Shown: positions 21,494 through 29,722 of the stretch, in pieces
Layout: each line of letters starts with the position of its first letter
Position numbering within the stretch: position 1 is the first letter of the stretch
The notes under the pieces: generated by a model
The model's database searches: none
What the model saw: only the letters and a program-made list of their open reading frames with translations
Told to the model about the DNA's origin: nothing
Virus record (IMG/VR): IMGVR_UViG_3300043411_001038
Span: 1 to 35,219 of that record
Source of the DNA: a virus
Reading direction: 5' to 3' (one strand)
Length of the DNA stretch: 35,219 bases
Translations under genes and position numbers: made by a program

Positions 21494-23350
21494 TGCGTGG
21501 ATCAGGATTCGTCGAATGATTATAATGATGGGATCTATCAGTTGTTGAAAATTGATGATGCTATGGTTGAGGATGCTGGAGATCCTTTGTATCTGATTGA
21601 CCCTCCTGGTTCTCATGCTGCGTTTGATAAAACGTGGATAGGGATGGACGTGGGTTGGTGTGTTGATGTTGAGACAGAGATTTTAACTAAGCGTGGTTGG
21701 CTTAGGTATGATGAGCTTTTGGTTGGGGACGAGTCGTTGTCGATTGATCCTGAGACGGGTTTGAGTGATTGGCAGAGGGTTACTGATATTTATTCTGATA
21801 CAGGCCTATATACTATGACTCATATAAAGGGGCAGACTTTTGATGCGTTAACGACTCGGCATCATAGGTGGTTGACGAAGCATACTTCTGGCAAGTGGAG
21901 GTGGAAGACCACCGAGACTTTAAATACTAATGATCGCATCCCTTATTCTGTGAAGCGCAACTCTGTAACTGATGATCCTATATATGAAGATGATTTGGTT
22001 AAATTGGTAGCATGGATATTTTGCGAGGGAAGCTTCAAGGGAAGTGGGTTTGAATTTTCTCAGTCTCATATAGTTAATTTCAATAATGTTCAGGATATAA
22101 AGTCATTGTTAACTAGACTTTTGGGGCATCCTGGCAAAGTTAGTCATGGTGGGTTGTGGAATTATTGTGAGCGTTTTGATGGGGATGATAATTACTCTTC
22201 TAGATATGGTGGAGCGATGACTTATTTCTGGGTTATGAAGGAAGCTACTGAAATTCTTGGACTTCGTGATATATTTCTGGGTAAAGAAAAGGGGATTGAT
22301 CCAAAATTCATCTCTTGTTTGTCACAGGCGCAGTTGGAAGATTTCATAGAGGTGTGCAATAAAGCAGATGGGTGGACGAATGAGAGTGGGACTAGGTGTT
22401 TTGAACAGTATTCTGAGGTACGTTCATCATCTTATCAGATGATTTGTGCCTTGGCCGGGTATCCAATCTCTACTTCTTATAGTGATACTCGTGGGGGGCG
22501 GTGGCATACGGCAATTCTTAAATGCTCTACCGTTTCTCCGGTTAGGGCGGCTGGGTTTCCGAGGGTAAGCGATCAGGCCATGACAATTGCTACGGATCGC
22601 AAGTTGCGTACGATTTGGTGTCCGACGATGGCTAATCACCAGAATTGGTTGGCTAGAAGGAACGGTTCTGTCTATTTCACGGGGAATACGACCAGTCCTA
22701 GCGCTATAACTGTTTTTGCTGAGGAGAAGAACCCGGATAAGTCTAAGGATTCTGTTCTCAGGTTGATTTCGAGGATTTTGTTGACTCGTGTTTCTGGTCC
22801 TGATCAGGTGAGGATTGTTGCTCATCTGATTGATCTTTATAGGCCGAAGGCGTTCGCTATGGACTCTACTGGTGCCGGTCAGCCGCTTGTCCAGTTTCTT
22901 CAGGAGGCTGTTCGTGACGATCCTTCTCTTTCCCATATTCTTGATAGGATAAAGGGGTACAATTTTAGTTCTAATATTGTTGTTGATATTGATGAAACTA
23001 AGGAAATGGATCAGATTGAGGCGATGAAGGCGGACCCGTCTCTTAAGGAGATGGAGATTAGAAGGAATGTGAAGGAGTATTCTAGTGACGTGTTGCGGGA
23101 GTTGGTTGATCAGGGGCGTCTGATTCTCCCTTGGGATAAGGATTTGATTGGCGAGTTTCAGGGGGAGACTTGGGGTTATTCTAAGAAGATTATTGATCAT
23201 TATGGTCGTCGGAAGATTTATTCGGGGACTGGGGTTCATAGTTTGGATGCTGCTAGGTTAGGTGCGTTGGCGTATAAGCAACAGTTTATTGACGAAATTT
23301 TGGATAATCATAAGAATCAGTGGGAACCTTCCCCGCTCATTTTCCTCTAA
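21341..23350 (+). CDS. terL: Terminase large subunit, C-terminal gene (nuclease part) with C-terminal split-intein half and a third intein
   Basis: A 669-residue precursor from the ATG at 21341, which overlaps the stop of the first terminase gene (ATGAGTAG) and has GGGGTGG 6 bases before it. Residues 1-51 are the intein C-half, 52-106 extein, 107-449 intein 3, 450-669 extein. The exteins form the end of the ATPase domain (CVDQDSSNDYNDGIYQ) and the RNase H-like nuclease: GMDVGW|TTSPSA (first Asp), KAFAMDSTGAGQPLVQ (second Asp) and HSLDAARLGALAY (third Asp). It cuts concatemeric DNA. It must be joined to the upstream product to give one terminase. Confidence 0.93.
   Translation: MSRVDSVKILKSGDPGFDRLSNGKDTVSCYDLTVSGHPSFFVGDGAFLAHNCVDQDSSNDYNDGIYQLLKIDDAMVEDAGDPLYLIDPPGSHAAFDKTWIGMDVGWCVDVETEILTKRGWLRYDELLVGDESLSIDPETGLSDWQRVTDIYSDTGLYTMTHIKGQTFDALTTRHHRWLTKHTSGKWRWKTTETLNTNDRIPYSVKRNSVTDDPIYEDDLVKLVAWIFCEGSFKGSGFEFSQSHIVNFNNVQDIKSLLTRLLGHPGKVSHGGLWNYCERFDGDDNYSSRYGGAMTYFWVMKEATEILGLRDIFLGKEKGIDPKFISCLSQAQLEDFIEVCNKADGWTNESGTRCFEQYSEVRSSSYQMICALAGYPISTSYSDTRGGRWHTAILKCSTVSPVRAAGFPRVSDQAMTIATDRKLRTIWCPTMANHQNWLARRNGSVYFTGNTTSPSAITVFAEEKNPDKSKDSVLRLISRILLTRVSGPDQVRIVAHLIDLYRPKAFAMDSTGAGQPLVQFLQEAVRDDPSLSHILDRIKGYNFSSNIVVDIDETKEMDQIEAMKADPSLKEMEIRRNVKEYSSDVLRELVDQGRLILPWDKDLIGEFQGETWGYSKKIIDHYGRRKIYSGTGVHSLDAARLGALAYKQQFIDEILDNHKNQWEPSPLIFL
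21659..22687 (+). mobile_element. Third terminase intein, at the nuclease active site
   Basis: A 343-residue intein from Cys107 (CVDVETEILTKRGWLRYDEL, block A) to Asn449 (GSVYFTGN) before Thr. Block B is FDALTTRHHRWLTKH. The penultimate residue is Gly, not His. A degenerate LAGLIDADG endonuclease fills the centre (KLVAWIFCEGSF, about 219-230, and FIEVCNKADGWTNESG, about 335-350). Block F has the unusual form LRTIWCPTMANHQNWLARRN. Removal restores GMDVGWTTSPS. Confidence 0.88.
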
Positions 23351-23355
23351 TTCTG

Positions 23356-23392
23356 TTTACCGGGAGTTTATCTCGACGTTATAATATTTAGT
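23356..23392 (+). promoter_or_regulatory. Promoter candidate and late-gene motif, copy 1
   Basis: TTTACC (23356-23361) and TATAAT (23380-23385) are 18 bases apart. The same stretch holds GACGTTAT-N6-TAG (23375-23391), the first plus-strand copy of the motif shared by late genes. It lies in the 70-base gap between the terminase and the portal operon. Confidence 0.65.
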
Positions 23393-23420
23393 GATGTTAT
23401 TCATTTGTTAAGGATGGTTT

Positions 23421-23744
23421 ATGCAACCGATAGATACTGGTGCATCACGACAGGTTACTAACGAAGAGTTTGTGAGGGACGGTCGGAAAGAGATTTCTTC
23501 TTATTTGGCGGAGATAGCTAAGTTTGGGGAGCACAAGGATTTGCAGCATATTTTTGAGAGGCTTTCGGCTTATTCTGCTCGTATCACTCATATGCAGATT
23601 CAGTCGGTTAAGTCTACTAATAAGGATGTGGTCCGGTTTTCTGATAACGAGTTGACTATCTTTTCTAAGGAGATAGAACAACAGTTCAGGATTTGGAGTC
23701 GTTATGAGGCGGTTTTGTCTCGGGAATGGAATATGGTTAGATGA
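23421..23744 (+). CDS. Unknown helical protein preceding the portal
   Basis: A 107-residue, almost wholly helical protein (KEISSYLAEIAKFGEHKDLQ, then LSAYSARITHMQIQSVKSTN and LTIFSKEIEQQFRIWSRYEA). It could form a helical bundle or coiled coil. AAGGATGG lies 12 bases before the ATG. It is the first gene of the virion block after a promoter and overlaps the portal ATG by 4 bases, so a packaging or head-assembly accessory role is possible. No family is recognised. Confidence 0.6.
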   Translation: MQPIDTGASRQVTNEEFVRDGRKEISSYLAEIAKFGEHKDLQHIFERLSAYSARITHMQIQSVKSTNKDVVRFSDNELTIFSKEIEQQFRIWSRYEAVLSREWNMVR

Positions 23745-25447
23745 GCGAAATCGAGTATGATCAGGTTACTGGTGCGACTATTGTTAATATGACGGATCTT
23801 CCTGATGAGGAGATTGAGCGTGGGCTTCGTGCTGACGCTGATATTGGGCGTATTATTGCTAATTGGTCTTTGTCGAATGATGGGCGTAGTTCTCGGGGGA
23901 AGCGTAGCGGCGGGATTTTTAATAGGGATCGTTGGGTTACTCCTGATAACATTTTTGATAAGTTTAGGGTTGCGGCTGATGCTGCCCGTACTGATGATGT
24001 TGTTTCTGGTGTTGTTGAGACTACTGAACAGCTTGCGTTTAGGCAGATTATGTTTGAGTCAACGAGCCGTGATGAGGAATCTATTTGGAATCAGGTTGCT
24101 AATGATATTAATCTTGAGCAGATAGCTAGGGAGATTTGGCGTGAGATTTTTACTGTTAGCCAGTGTTATATTGCTACTCTTTGGGGGGCGAGGACTTATA
24201 CGCCGAGAGATAAGTTGTCGGAGGGCGATAGTAATGTGAGGCGTCGTAAGCGCCGTAAGGAGTATGTGGTTCGGGTTCCTGTGGCTATTTCGCTTCTTGA
24301 TCCTATGAAGGTTGTCCCGGTTGGGAATTTTATGTTTGGGCAGGAGCGTCTTGCTTATATTGCTAACCCTGAGGAGGCGGCTAGGTTTAATGAGACTTTG
24401 GCTGGGGGGAATAGTTCTGATTTGGTTGTTACTTCGCTGATTGAGTCTAAATATACTCCTACTAAGGAGGAGAAGAATCTTATTCAGGCTGTTACTGGTC
24501 GTGGGGTTCCTGTTAATCTGTTTCTTTTGAATAAGGATGCGGTGTTTAGGATTACTTCTTCTCGTCCTTCGTATCAGCGTTTTGCTGATGTCCGTATGGA
24601 GGCTGTGTTTGAGTTGTTGGATTTGAAGCAGCAGCTTAGGCAGATGGATAGGGCTTCTTTGATGGGTTCTATTAACGCTATTATTCTTGTTAAGCGGGGT
24701 ACTGATGCTCTGCCTGCGAAGCCTCAAGAGGTTCAGGATATGCGGGTTCAGTTTGGGGGTTCTCAGCAGAGGCCGGTGATTATTTCTGATCATAGGTTGA
24801 GTGTGGAGATTGTTACTCCTAAGACTGATAAGACTCTTGCGGCTGAGCGTCATAACATGTTGGATTCTCGTGTTACTTCTAGGCTTTACCAGTTGTTTAG
24901 CGCTGGGAGTTATATTTCTGGTGCGGCACAGGATACTTCTATTGGTTTGATGAAGGTTGTTTCTGCTTCTATGGAGGCGAGGCGTGATCTTATTCGTGAT
25001 GCGCTGATGAATAACATTTTTGATTTGATGTATGAGAAGAATCCTACGATTTTGGAGAAGCCTACTCTCAATTTTTATCCTTCTCGTATTTCTTTGGATT
25101 TCGATCCTAATGTTGCTTTGTTTATGCAGCAGCTTCGTGATCGTGGCGAGATTTCTCAGACGACTATGTTGGGTGAGGTTGGGCTTCGTATTGAGGATGA
25201 GGCTGTTAAGCGTCAGCGTGAAGTTGATGTTTATGACGAGATCTTTACTCCGCCTAATAATGTTCCTTATGATGGGGATCATGTTGGTCCTGCTGGTAAT
25301 GGTGGTCCGGGGAAGGATGCTTCTGATCCTGGGCCGGGTGCTCGGAAAACGGAGCAGCGGAAGGCTGGGCGTACTGGCGGGGGGAATAATAATGGGGGCG
25401 GTAATAATTTGAAGTCGGCGCTTCCTGTTGATCAGCGAAAGTCTTGA
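23741..25447 (+). CDS. Portal protein
   Basis: A 568-residue protein with features of actinophage portals: the acidic start, FRVAADAARTDDVVSGVVET, AREIWREIFTVSQCYIATLW, the core DLKQQLRQMDRASLMGSINA, and LGEVGLRIEDEAVKRQRE near the end. The last 50 residues are low-complexity Gly/Asn (GGGNNNGGGNN), a flexible tail. Twelve copies form the ring at the capsid vertex through which DNA enters and to which the tail is joined. The position after terminase and before protease and scaffold supports the call. Confidence 0.87.
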   Translation: MSEIEYDQVTGATIVNMTDLPDEEIERGLRADADIGRIIANWSLSNDGRSSRGKRSGGIFNRDRWVTPDNIFDKFRVAADAARTDDVVSGVVETTEQLAFRQIMFESTSRDEESIWNQVANDINLEQIAREIWREIFTVSQCYIATLWGARTYTPRDKLSEGDSNVRRRKRRKEYVVRVPVAISLLDPMKVVPVGNFMFGQERLAYIANPEEAARFNETLAGGNSSDLVVTSLIESKYTPTKEEKNLIQAVTGRGVPVNLFLLNKDAVFRITSSRPSYQRFADVRMEAVFELLDLKQQLRQMDRASLMGSINAIILVKRGTDALPAKPQEVQDMRVQFGGSQQRPVIISDHRLSVEIVTPKTDKTLAAERHNMLDSRVTSRLYQLFSAGSYISGAAQDTSIGLMKVVSASMEARRDLIRDALMNNIFDLMYEKNPTILEKPTLNFYPSRISLDFDPNVALFMQQLRDRGEISQTTMLGEVGLRIEDEAVKRQREVDVYDEIFTPPNNVPYDGDHVGPAGNGGPGKDASDPGPGARKTEQRKAGRTGGGNNNGGGNNLKSALPVDQRKS

Positions 25448-25463
25448 CGTTATTTCTTGGTAG
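25446..25463 (+). promoter_or_regulatory. Late-gene motif, copy 2
   Basis: GACGTTAT followed after 7 bases by TAG, in the 37-base gap between the portal and the capsid protease, overlapping the portal stop codon. The spacing is one base longer than in the best copies. Confidence 0.4.
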
Positions 25464-25484
25464 AAATGTTGAAAGTGGGTTGCG

Positions 25485-26315
25485 ATGTCTGTCGTTGTTG
25501 AAAATGAGAAGTCTTTCTTTCTTACTGTTCCGGCTACGCTAGTTAATAGTGAGAGGGATTGTGCTTCGAGTTGGGCATCTAAGCATATTAGGCAGAACAA
25601 GTGGTATAAGTGGGTTTTGGCTAATTATGTTGAGGCTGATAATCCTAATCGTAATAATCAGCTTTGGACTCTTGATGGGCTTCAGCAGAGTATTGCTACT
25701 GTCGAGAATTCGCCTATGAATGTTGGGCATCGCGCTAATGACATTGTTGGTTCTTGGACTAATGCCGAGATTGTTTATCCTAATGATTCTGCTAATCCTT
25801 ATGTTGAGACGTTGGGTGTTTTTTGGAAGTATTATTTCCCGGAGATGCTTGAGTTGGTTGAGAAGGCTTACGAGATTAGTTCTTTGGCTGTTTCTATGGA
25901 GTGTGTTGCTGATAGTGTTACTTGTGTTGGGGAGGGTAGTTGTGGTGAGACTTTTGCTTACCGCGGGCCTTTTGATGAGTCTTATTGTGAGCATATTAAT
26001 AGTATGGCTACGGCTAAGAGGTTTAATAATCCGTTCTTTTTGGCTGGGGCGCTTGTGTTGCCCCCGGATCAGCCTGGCTGGAAGAACGCGGATGTAAAGG
26101 ATCTTTCTTCTTTGAGTTCTGATGATGAAAAGAGTAGATTGATTTCTTCTATCAATGAGACATTTGTGGATATGGATGTTAAGGATATTGAGGGAATGAT
26201 GTTTGCGATTCAGGCTCACGCTAAGGCGAATTCGGTGGTTGAGCCTGAGAAGGTTCCTGCTTCGATTATCGCTTCACGGGTGGCGAAGAAGTTTATTGAG
26301 TCTTCGTACCGCTAA
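25485..26315 (+). CDS. Capsid maturation (prohead) protease
   Basis: A 276-residue protein placed between portal and scaffold, as usual for a prohead protease. The likely catalytic His82 is in SPMNVGHRAND and Ser137 in SSLAVSMEC, the spacing and context of the HK97-type serine proteases. These trim scaffold and capsid proteins during maturation. A cluster of cysteines (Cys140, 147, 153, 168) and His170 right after the nucleophile could bind a metal. The C-terminal part (VDMDVKDIEGMMFAIQAHAK) is a helical extension, perhaps scaffold-binding. Confidence 0.72.
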   Translation: MSVVVENEKSFFLTVPATLVNSERDCASSWASKHIRQNKWYKWVLANYVEADNPNRNNQLWTLDGLQQSIATVENSPMNVGHRANDIVGSWTNAEIVYPNDSANPYVETLGVFWKYYFPEMLELVEKAYEISSLAVSMECVADSVTCVGEGSCGETFAYRGPFDESYCEHINSMATAKRFNNPFFLAGALVLPPDQPGWKNADVKDLSSLSSDDEKSRLISSINETFVDMDVKDIEGMMFAIQAHAKANSVVEPEKVPASIIASRVAKKFIESSYR

Positions 26316-26319
26316 TTCA

Positions 26320-26356
26320 TTTAAATACCGTCTGGTGTGTCGTTATACAAATCAGG
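26320..26356 (+). promoter_or_regulatory. Promoter candidate and late-gene motif, copy 3
   Basis: TTTAAA (26320-26325) and TATACA (26344-26349) are 18 bases apart. The overlapping motif GTCGTTAT-N6-CAGG lies at 26339-26356. It stands about 80 bases upstream of the scaffold gene in a 120-base gap that otherwise shows only the AAGGGGGT ribosome-binding site. Confidence 0.6.
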
Positions 26357-26435
26357 CGATTAAAAGGGTCTTTTGTGTCTTTGGTTATCGCTTTATTAAT
26401 GGCAATTTAACCAATCACCTAAGGGGGTGAAACAT

Positions 26436-27020
26436 ATGACCTACTCTGAAGAGGAATTTGCGGATGCGCTTTCCAAGGCTGTTGCTGAGGCAGTTGCCCC
26501 CATTAAGGCTGAGGCTGACCGAAAGGTTGTTGATCTTCAATCGAAGATTGACGCTTTTGAGTCTGCTCAGGCTGATAATGAGGTTGCTGGTCAGATTGCA
26601 GAGATTCAGTCGAAGCTGGATGCGGCGGAACTCCGTGCATCTAATGCTGAGGCCGAGTTGAGCAATGCGGTCGCATATCTTGTGAGCGTTGCTGACGAGA
26701 ATGCTGCTGCTGCCGAGTTTGCTGCACGCCGTGAAGAGGTTCGTACTGCTGTTTCTGAATCCACGGGCTTCCGCCCTGAGTATATCGAGGAAAGACTTGA
26801 TGCTTGGGCCAAGCTTGAGGTAGAGGAATTTGAGGCTGTTCTTGAGGATTATAAGTCTCTTAGTACTGCTAAGGCTCCAGTTGAGGTTGATCCTTCGGCT
26901 GCTATAGCTGATACAGCTATTTCTAATGTCCGCGACGAAGATAATGTGTCGGTTTCTGCTTCGACCGCAGTGTTTGCTGCTCGAAATAGCGGGATTGACA
27001 TTCGTAAGATTGCTCTGTGA
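26436..27020 (+). CDS. Capsid scaffold protein
   Basis: A 194-residue protein whose first 110 residues are a continuous Ala/Glu-rich coiled coil (KAVAEAVAPIKAEADRKVVD and EIQSKLDAAELRASNAEAEL). A conserved-looking FRPEYIEERLDAWAKLEVEE and an acidic tail follow. Scaffolds guide the capsid protein into the procapsid and are then removed. The ATG at 26436 is chosen because AAGGGGG lies 8 bases before it; a GTG at 26427 is in frame but too close. Codons are richer in C endings than in earlier genes, as are the next two. Confidence 0.8.
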   Translation: MTYSEEEFADALSKAVAEAVAPIKAEADRKVVDLQSKIDAFESAQADNEVAGQIAEIQSKLDAAELRASNAEAELSNAVAYLVSVADENAAAAEFAARREEVRTAVSESTGFRPEYIEERLDAWAKLEVEEFEAVLEDYKSLSTAKAPVEVDPSAAIADTAISNVRDEDNVSVSASTAVFAARNSGIDIRKIAL

Positions 27021-27033
27021 GGGGGTGTAAGTA

Positions 27034-27597
27034 ATGTCTAGAAATTTTGAATTTAGGGCTTCCCCACAAGGTCATCAGCGAGGCGCTCGTTTCGTTCTTG
27101 CGGGCGGTGCAGCTATTCCTAATGGTGCGCCGGTTACGGTCGACACAAATATTGCTGCTGATGGACGTGGCCTGCTTACCGTAAAGTTGGCTACTGGTGC
27201 TCAGAATAAGCCTGCTAATGGTATGGGCGGAATTATCGTCTATGAGGGTGGACCTGACGAGTGGGGTTCTCTTGGTCGGCAGGATTCTTGGTCCGATCTT
27301 GATACTGCTCCTGTTGGGGCTACTGTCCAGGTTGTTTCTGGTGATGATGTGAAGGTTGCTTTCACAAACACTGCGGCTGGCAATTTCTATGTTCGGGCTA
27401 ACTATCCGAAGGCACGGGTCATGGTTGCTGGCGCTGGCGCTACTCCGACTGTGGCTGTTGGTGATCTTCTTACACCCGGTACTGGTAATGATTCTGCCGG
27501 TTATTGGGTTGAGACCGCTAATGCGGCTGAGGGCTGGCTTGTTGTCACTGGTTTCGATGTTAATTCTGGGCTTGTTGAAGCTCAGTTCTGCTTCTGA
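27034..27597 (+). CDS. Capsid decoration protein
   Basis: A 187-residue, Gly/Ala/Val-rich protein with mostly short beta strands (ARFVLAGGAAIPNGAPVTVD, GMGGIIVYEGG, TVAVGDLLTPG). Its position between scaffold and major capsid and its beta-barrel-like composition fit a capsid-stabilising decoration protein of the lambda gpD type. GAGGGGGTG precedes the ATG. A fibre or stabilising role on the capsid surface is inferred from context. Confidence 0.65.
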   Translation: MSRNFEFRASPQGHQRGARFVLAGGAAIPNGAPVTVDTNIAADGRGLLTVKLATGAQNKPANGMGGIIVYEGGPDEWGSLGRQDSWSDLDTAPVGATVQVVSGDDVKVAFTNTAAGNFYVRANYPKARVMVAGAGATPTVAVGDLLTPGTGNDSAGYWVETANAAEGWLVVTGFDVNSGLVEAQFCF

Positions 27598-27611
27598 TAG
27601 GGGGGTTGAAT

Positions 27612-28556
27612 ATGTCTATTAAAGTCCTTAGTAAAGAAGCATCAGAGCGTAATGAACTGCGTGAACTAGCGAAGGCTCTTAATGAAGAGGCTCGTGAGAA
27701 CTTTGGCGATGCTGGTTGGCGTCGTGATCGTGCGGTTGAGCTTACTGAGACGATTAGCGAAGGGTTCGATCACGAGAATGTTATTTCTCTGATGTCGGAC
27801 GTGGAGTATATCGGCTGGGAAGATCAGACTGTTGTGAGCGAGGTTTCTGGCTTGAAGGCTTTCTTTGTGGCCCGTGGTGGCTATATTGAAGAGTCCGAGT
27901 TGAAGGAAAACAAGTTTGCTATCCCTCGGGAGATTGCTGGTTTCCATGTGACTGCGTTGCAGGACAAGCTGGAGGCTAATTTCGCGGGTACTACTCGTGC
28001 GATGATCGACCTTGGTGTGCAGCGTCTTGATGCGACTATTAACCGTTGGTTTATGACGATGGTTCAGAATGCGGTTGGTTCTGGTCATCCTAATTATGTT
28101 TCGGCTTCTAGCCTTAGCTTGAATAGCGTGAATCAGGTTCTTGCCCGTGTTCGTGACGCTTCTCGTTCCCGTGATGTGGCTATTGTTGGCCGTTCCACTA
28201 TGACTGATCAGTTTGTGTATCAGATTCTTGGAACTAACAACAATGGTTCGGGTTATCTGCCTCAGACTAACGAGGATCTTATTCGTCGTGGTGTTCTTGG
28301 TTCGTACATGGGTGCGGATATTGTTACGCTTAACAACTATGCGGATGAGAATAATCGGGCGTTTGTTCCGGCTAACGAGCTTTATGTTGTTGCGAAGGAT
28401 GCTTCTCGGACGTTCTTCCCCGGTGGAATGCGTACCAATGAGTGGCTTGAGCAGGCGAACGATTACTGGCATTTCCGTGCCCGTAAGGAAGTTGCTTCGG
28501 CAGTTATCCATTCGGATCGTCTCGGTCGTATTATTGATACGAGTGTTGCTCCGTAA
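27612..28556 (+). CDS. Major capsid protein
   Basis: A 314-residue HK97-fold-type capsid protein. The ATG at 27612 follows a run of six G at a good distance; a TTG at 27606 is in frame but inside the spacer. Helix-rich start (ASERNELRELAKALNEEARE), a spine-helix-like LGVQRLDATINRWFMTMVQN, and the ending WHFRARKEVASAVIHSDRLG are typical of actinophage major capsid proteins. It follows scaffold and decoration genes and is ended by a terminator. Codon choice is enriched in C-ending codons, as expected of the most abundant phage product. Confidence 0.88.
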   Translation: MSIKVLSKEASERNELRELAKALNEEARENFGDAGWRRDRAVELTETISEGFDHENVISLMSDVEYIGWEDQTVVSEVSGLKAFFVARGGYIEESELKENKFAIPREIAGFHVTALQDKLEANFAGTTRAMIDLGVQRLDATINRWFMTMVQNAVGSGHPNYVSASSLSLNSVNQVLARVRDASRSRDVAIVGRSTMTDQFVYQILGTNNNGSGYLPQTNEDLIRRGVLGSYMGADIVTLNNYADENNRAFVPANELYVVAKDASRTFFPGGMRTNEWLEQANDYWHFRARKEVASAVIHSDRLGRIIDTSVAP

Positions 28557-28588
28557 CATTTAACCCGGATATCGTTTCCGGCTAGTTT

Positions 28589-28625
28589 GGCCCCTGTTTC
28601 GGCGGGGGTCTTTCTAGTTTTTGTG
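28589..28625 (+). terminator. Rho-independent terminator after the capsid gene
   Basis: GGCCCCTG (28589-28596) pairs with CGGGGGTC (28603-28610), with two G-T pairs, around a TTTCGG loop. TTTCTAGTTTTTG follows. It closes the scaffold-capsid unit. Confidence 0.8.
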
Positions 28626-28653
28626 TTGTTTTTGTAATTTTTTGTGTTAGTGT

Positions 28654-28671
28654 GACGTTATTAGCTTTAGG
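28654..28671 (+). promoter_or_regulatory. Late-gene motif, copy 4
   Basis: GACGTTAT-N6-TAGG, 19 bases before the next ATG and about 30 bases after the capsid terminator. The position directly after a terminator supports a promoter function. Confidence 0.6.
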
Positions 28672-28689
28672 CAAAGGATGGTTAGTTAG

Positions 28690-29205
28690 ATGGATTCTTC
28701 AGTTAAGGAAACTTGGCATAATGTTTCGGGTAGCCAAATCTTTTTGGATACTTATGATGTTCGTGGGGTGGCTACGAGTTTGCATATTCGACCGGATCAG
28801 AAGGCTTTGATTAGTGCTGTTGATCGTGAGTTGAATCAGAGTCGTGTGGTTTCTCCTGATCTTGACCCGTTTTTGAATGGGATGTTGGTGCCTGTTGGGG
28901 GTACGGTGAAGCTTATTGATAGCGAGGCTGATTATGCGGATTTGCGTAATAGCAGCAATTCTTATTCTGAGTCTGAACTTGATGATTTGGTTAGGCTTCC
29001 TCCTGCGAAGTTTAAGTCTAAGTTACAGGAGATTACGGGGGTCACTGTGATTCGTCGTCTTAAGGATATGCTTGATGACGATTCGAAGAATATTTCTATG
29101 GCTAAGGCTCGGGCTATTGAGGCTCGTTTCGAGGAGCTTGATCTTACTCCTAAGCAGATTTACACTAACCCGGATGAGCCTCTTCCTCCTGTGGGGATTA
29201 GTTAA
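28690..29205 (+). CDS. Unknown structural-region protein
   Basis: A 171-residue protein starting MDSSVKETWHNVSGSQIFLD. The first half has strand-like segments ending in GMLVPVGGTVKLIDSEADYA. The second half is charged and helical (LPPAKFKSKLQEITGVTVIR, AKARAIEARFEELDLTPKQI). AAAGGA lies about 10 bases before the ATG. It opens the head-tail connector block, so a minor head or connector-associated role is likely. No defined family is recognised. Confidence 0.6.
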   Translation: MDSSVKETWHNVSGSQIFLDTYDVRGVATSLHIRPDQKALISAVDRELNQSRVVSPDLDPFLNGMLVPVGGTVKLIDSEADYADLRNSSNSYSESELDDLVRLPPAKFKSKLQEITGVTVIRRLKDMLDDDSKNISMAKARAIEARFEELDLTPKQIYTNPDEPLPPVGIS

Positions 29206-29218
29206 ATAGGAGTTTGTT

Positions 29219-29722
29219 ATGGCGGCAGTCGAGTTGGGTGAGCTTATCCCTAATCTGGTGGCTATGGTTTCTGTCCCTGGGAAGCCTTTATATCAGGGGG
29301 TGGCTGAGGCTGATTGGATTCAATATTTGTTGAACGGGTTTTATTTGGCTCAGTTGGAGGGGATGCTTGGCGGCTGGGAGTCTGATGAGGATGGGGTGGT
29401 TACTCCTGTTGGGGGGGGTGACGCTACTCTTTCTCGTGAGCTTCAACAGATTGCTGTTATTTATGCGGGGATTGATATTGTTCGCAACGAGTTGCGGCAG
29501 CTTAAGAGTGTGTTTAAGGCGAAGGCTGGGCCTGTTTCTTATGAGACTCAGCAGCACGCTAGCGTTTTGAAGGCGATTCTTGATTCGTTGATGGGGCAGA
29601 AGGCTACGGTGTTGGATCGTCTTTCTGATACGGGGTATCAGGGGGCTGCTTATGTGGTGAATAACGTTTTGGAGCGTGACGCTAATTTGAATGCGGCTTT
29701 GTTGAATTGGGTTGATTACTGA
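29219..29722 (+). CDS. Putative head-tail adaptor protein
   Basis: A 167-residue mostly helical protein (LSRELQQIAVIYAGIDIVRN, ASVLKAILDSLMGQKATVLD). Its place, second after the capsid gene and before two beta-rich proteins, matches the HK97 gp6-like adaptor that sits below the portal. The GDATLSRELQ stretch and the central helix pair fit this fold. No sequence-level signature is decisive. It has ATAGGAG upstream and overlaps the next ATG by one base. Confidence 0.55.
   Translation: MAAVELGELIPNLVAMVSVPGKPLYQGVAEADWIQYLLNGFYLAQLEGMLGGWESDEDGVVTPVGGGDATLSRELQQIAVIYAGIDIVRNELRQLKSVFKAKAGPVSYETQQHASVLKAILDSLMGQKATVLDRLSDTGYQGAAYVVNNVLERDANLNAALLNWVDY

Noticed and set aside
22427-23239. A 270-codon minus-strand open frame
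   Set aside because: It is antisense to the terminase C-terminal gene, with low-complexity Leu/Arg/Asn composition expected from the complement of T-rich codons.
24059-25600. A 513-codon open frame on the minus strand
   Set aside because: It lies antisense to the portal gene, has an Arg/Ile/Asn-rich composition typical of a shadow frame and no recognisable motif or ribosome-binding site.
27666-28559. A 297-codon minus-strand open frame
   Set aside because: It is antisense to the major capsid gene and shows no motif; the plus-strand capsid call is well supported.
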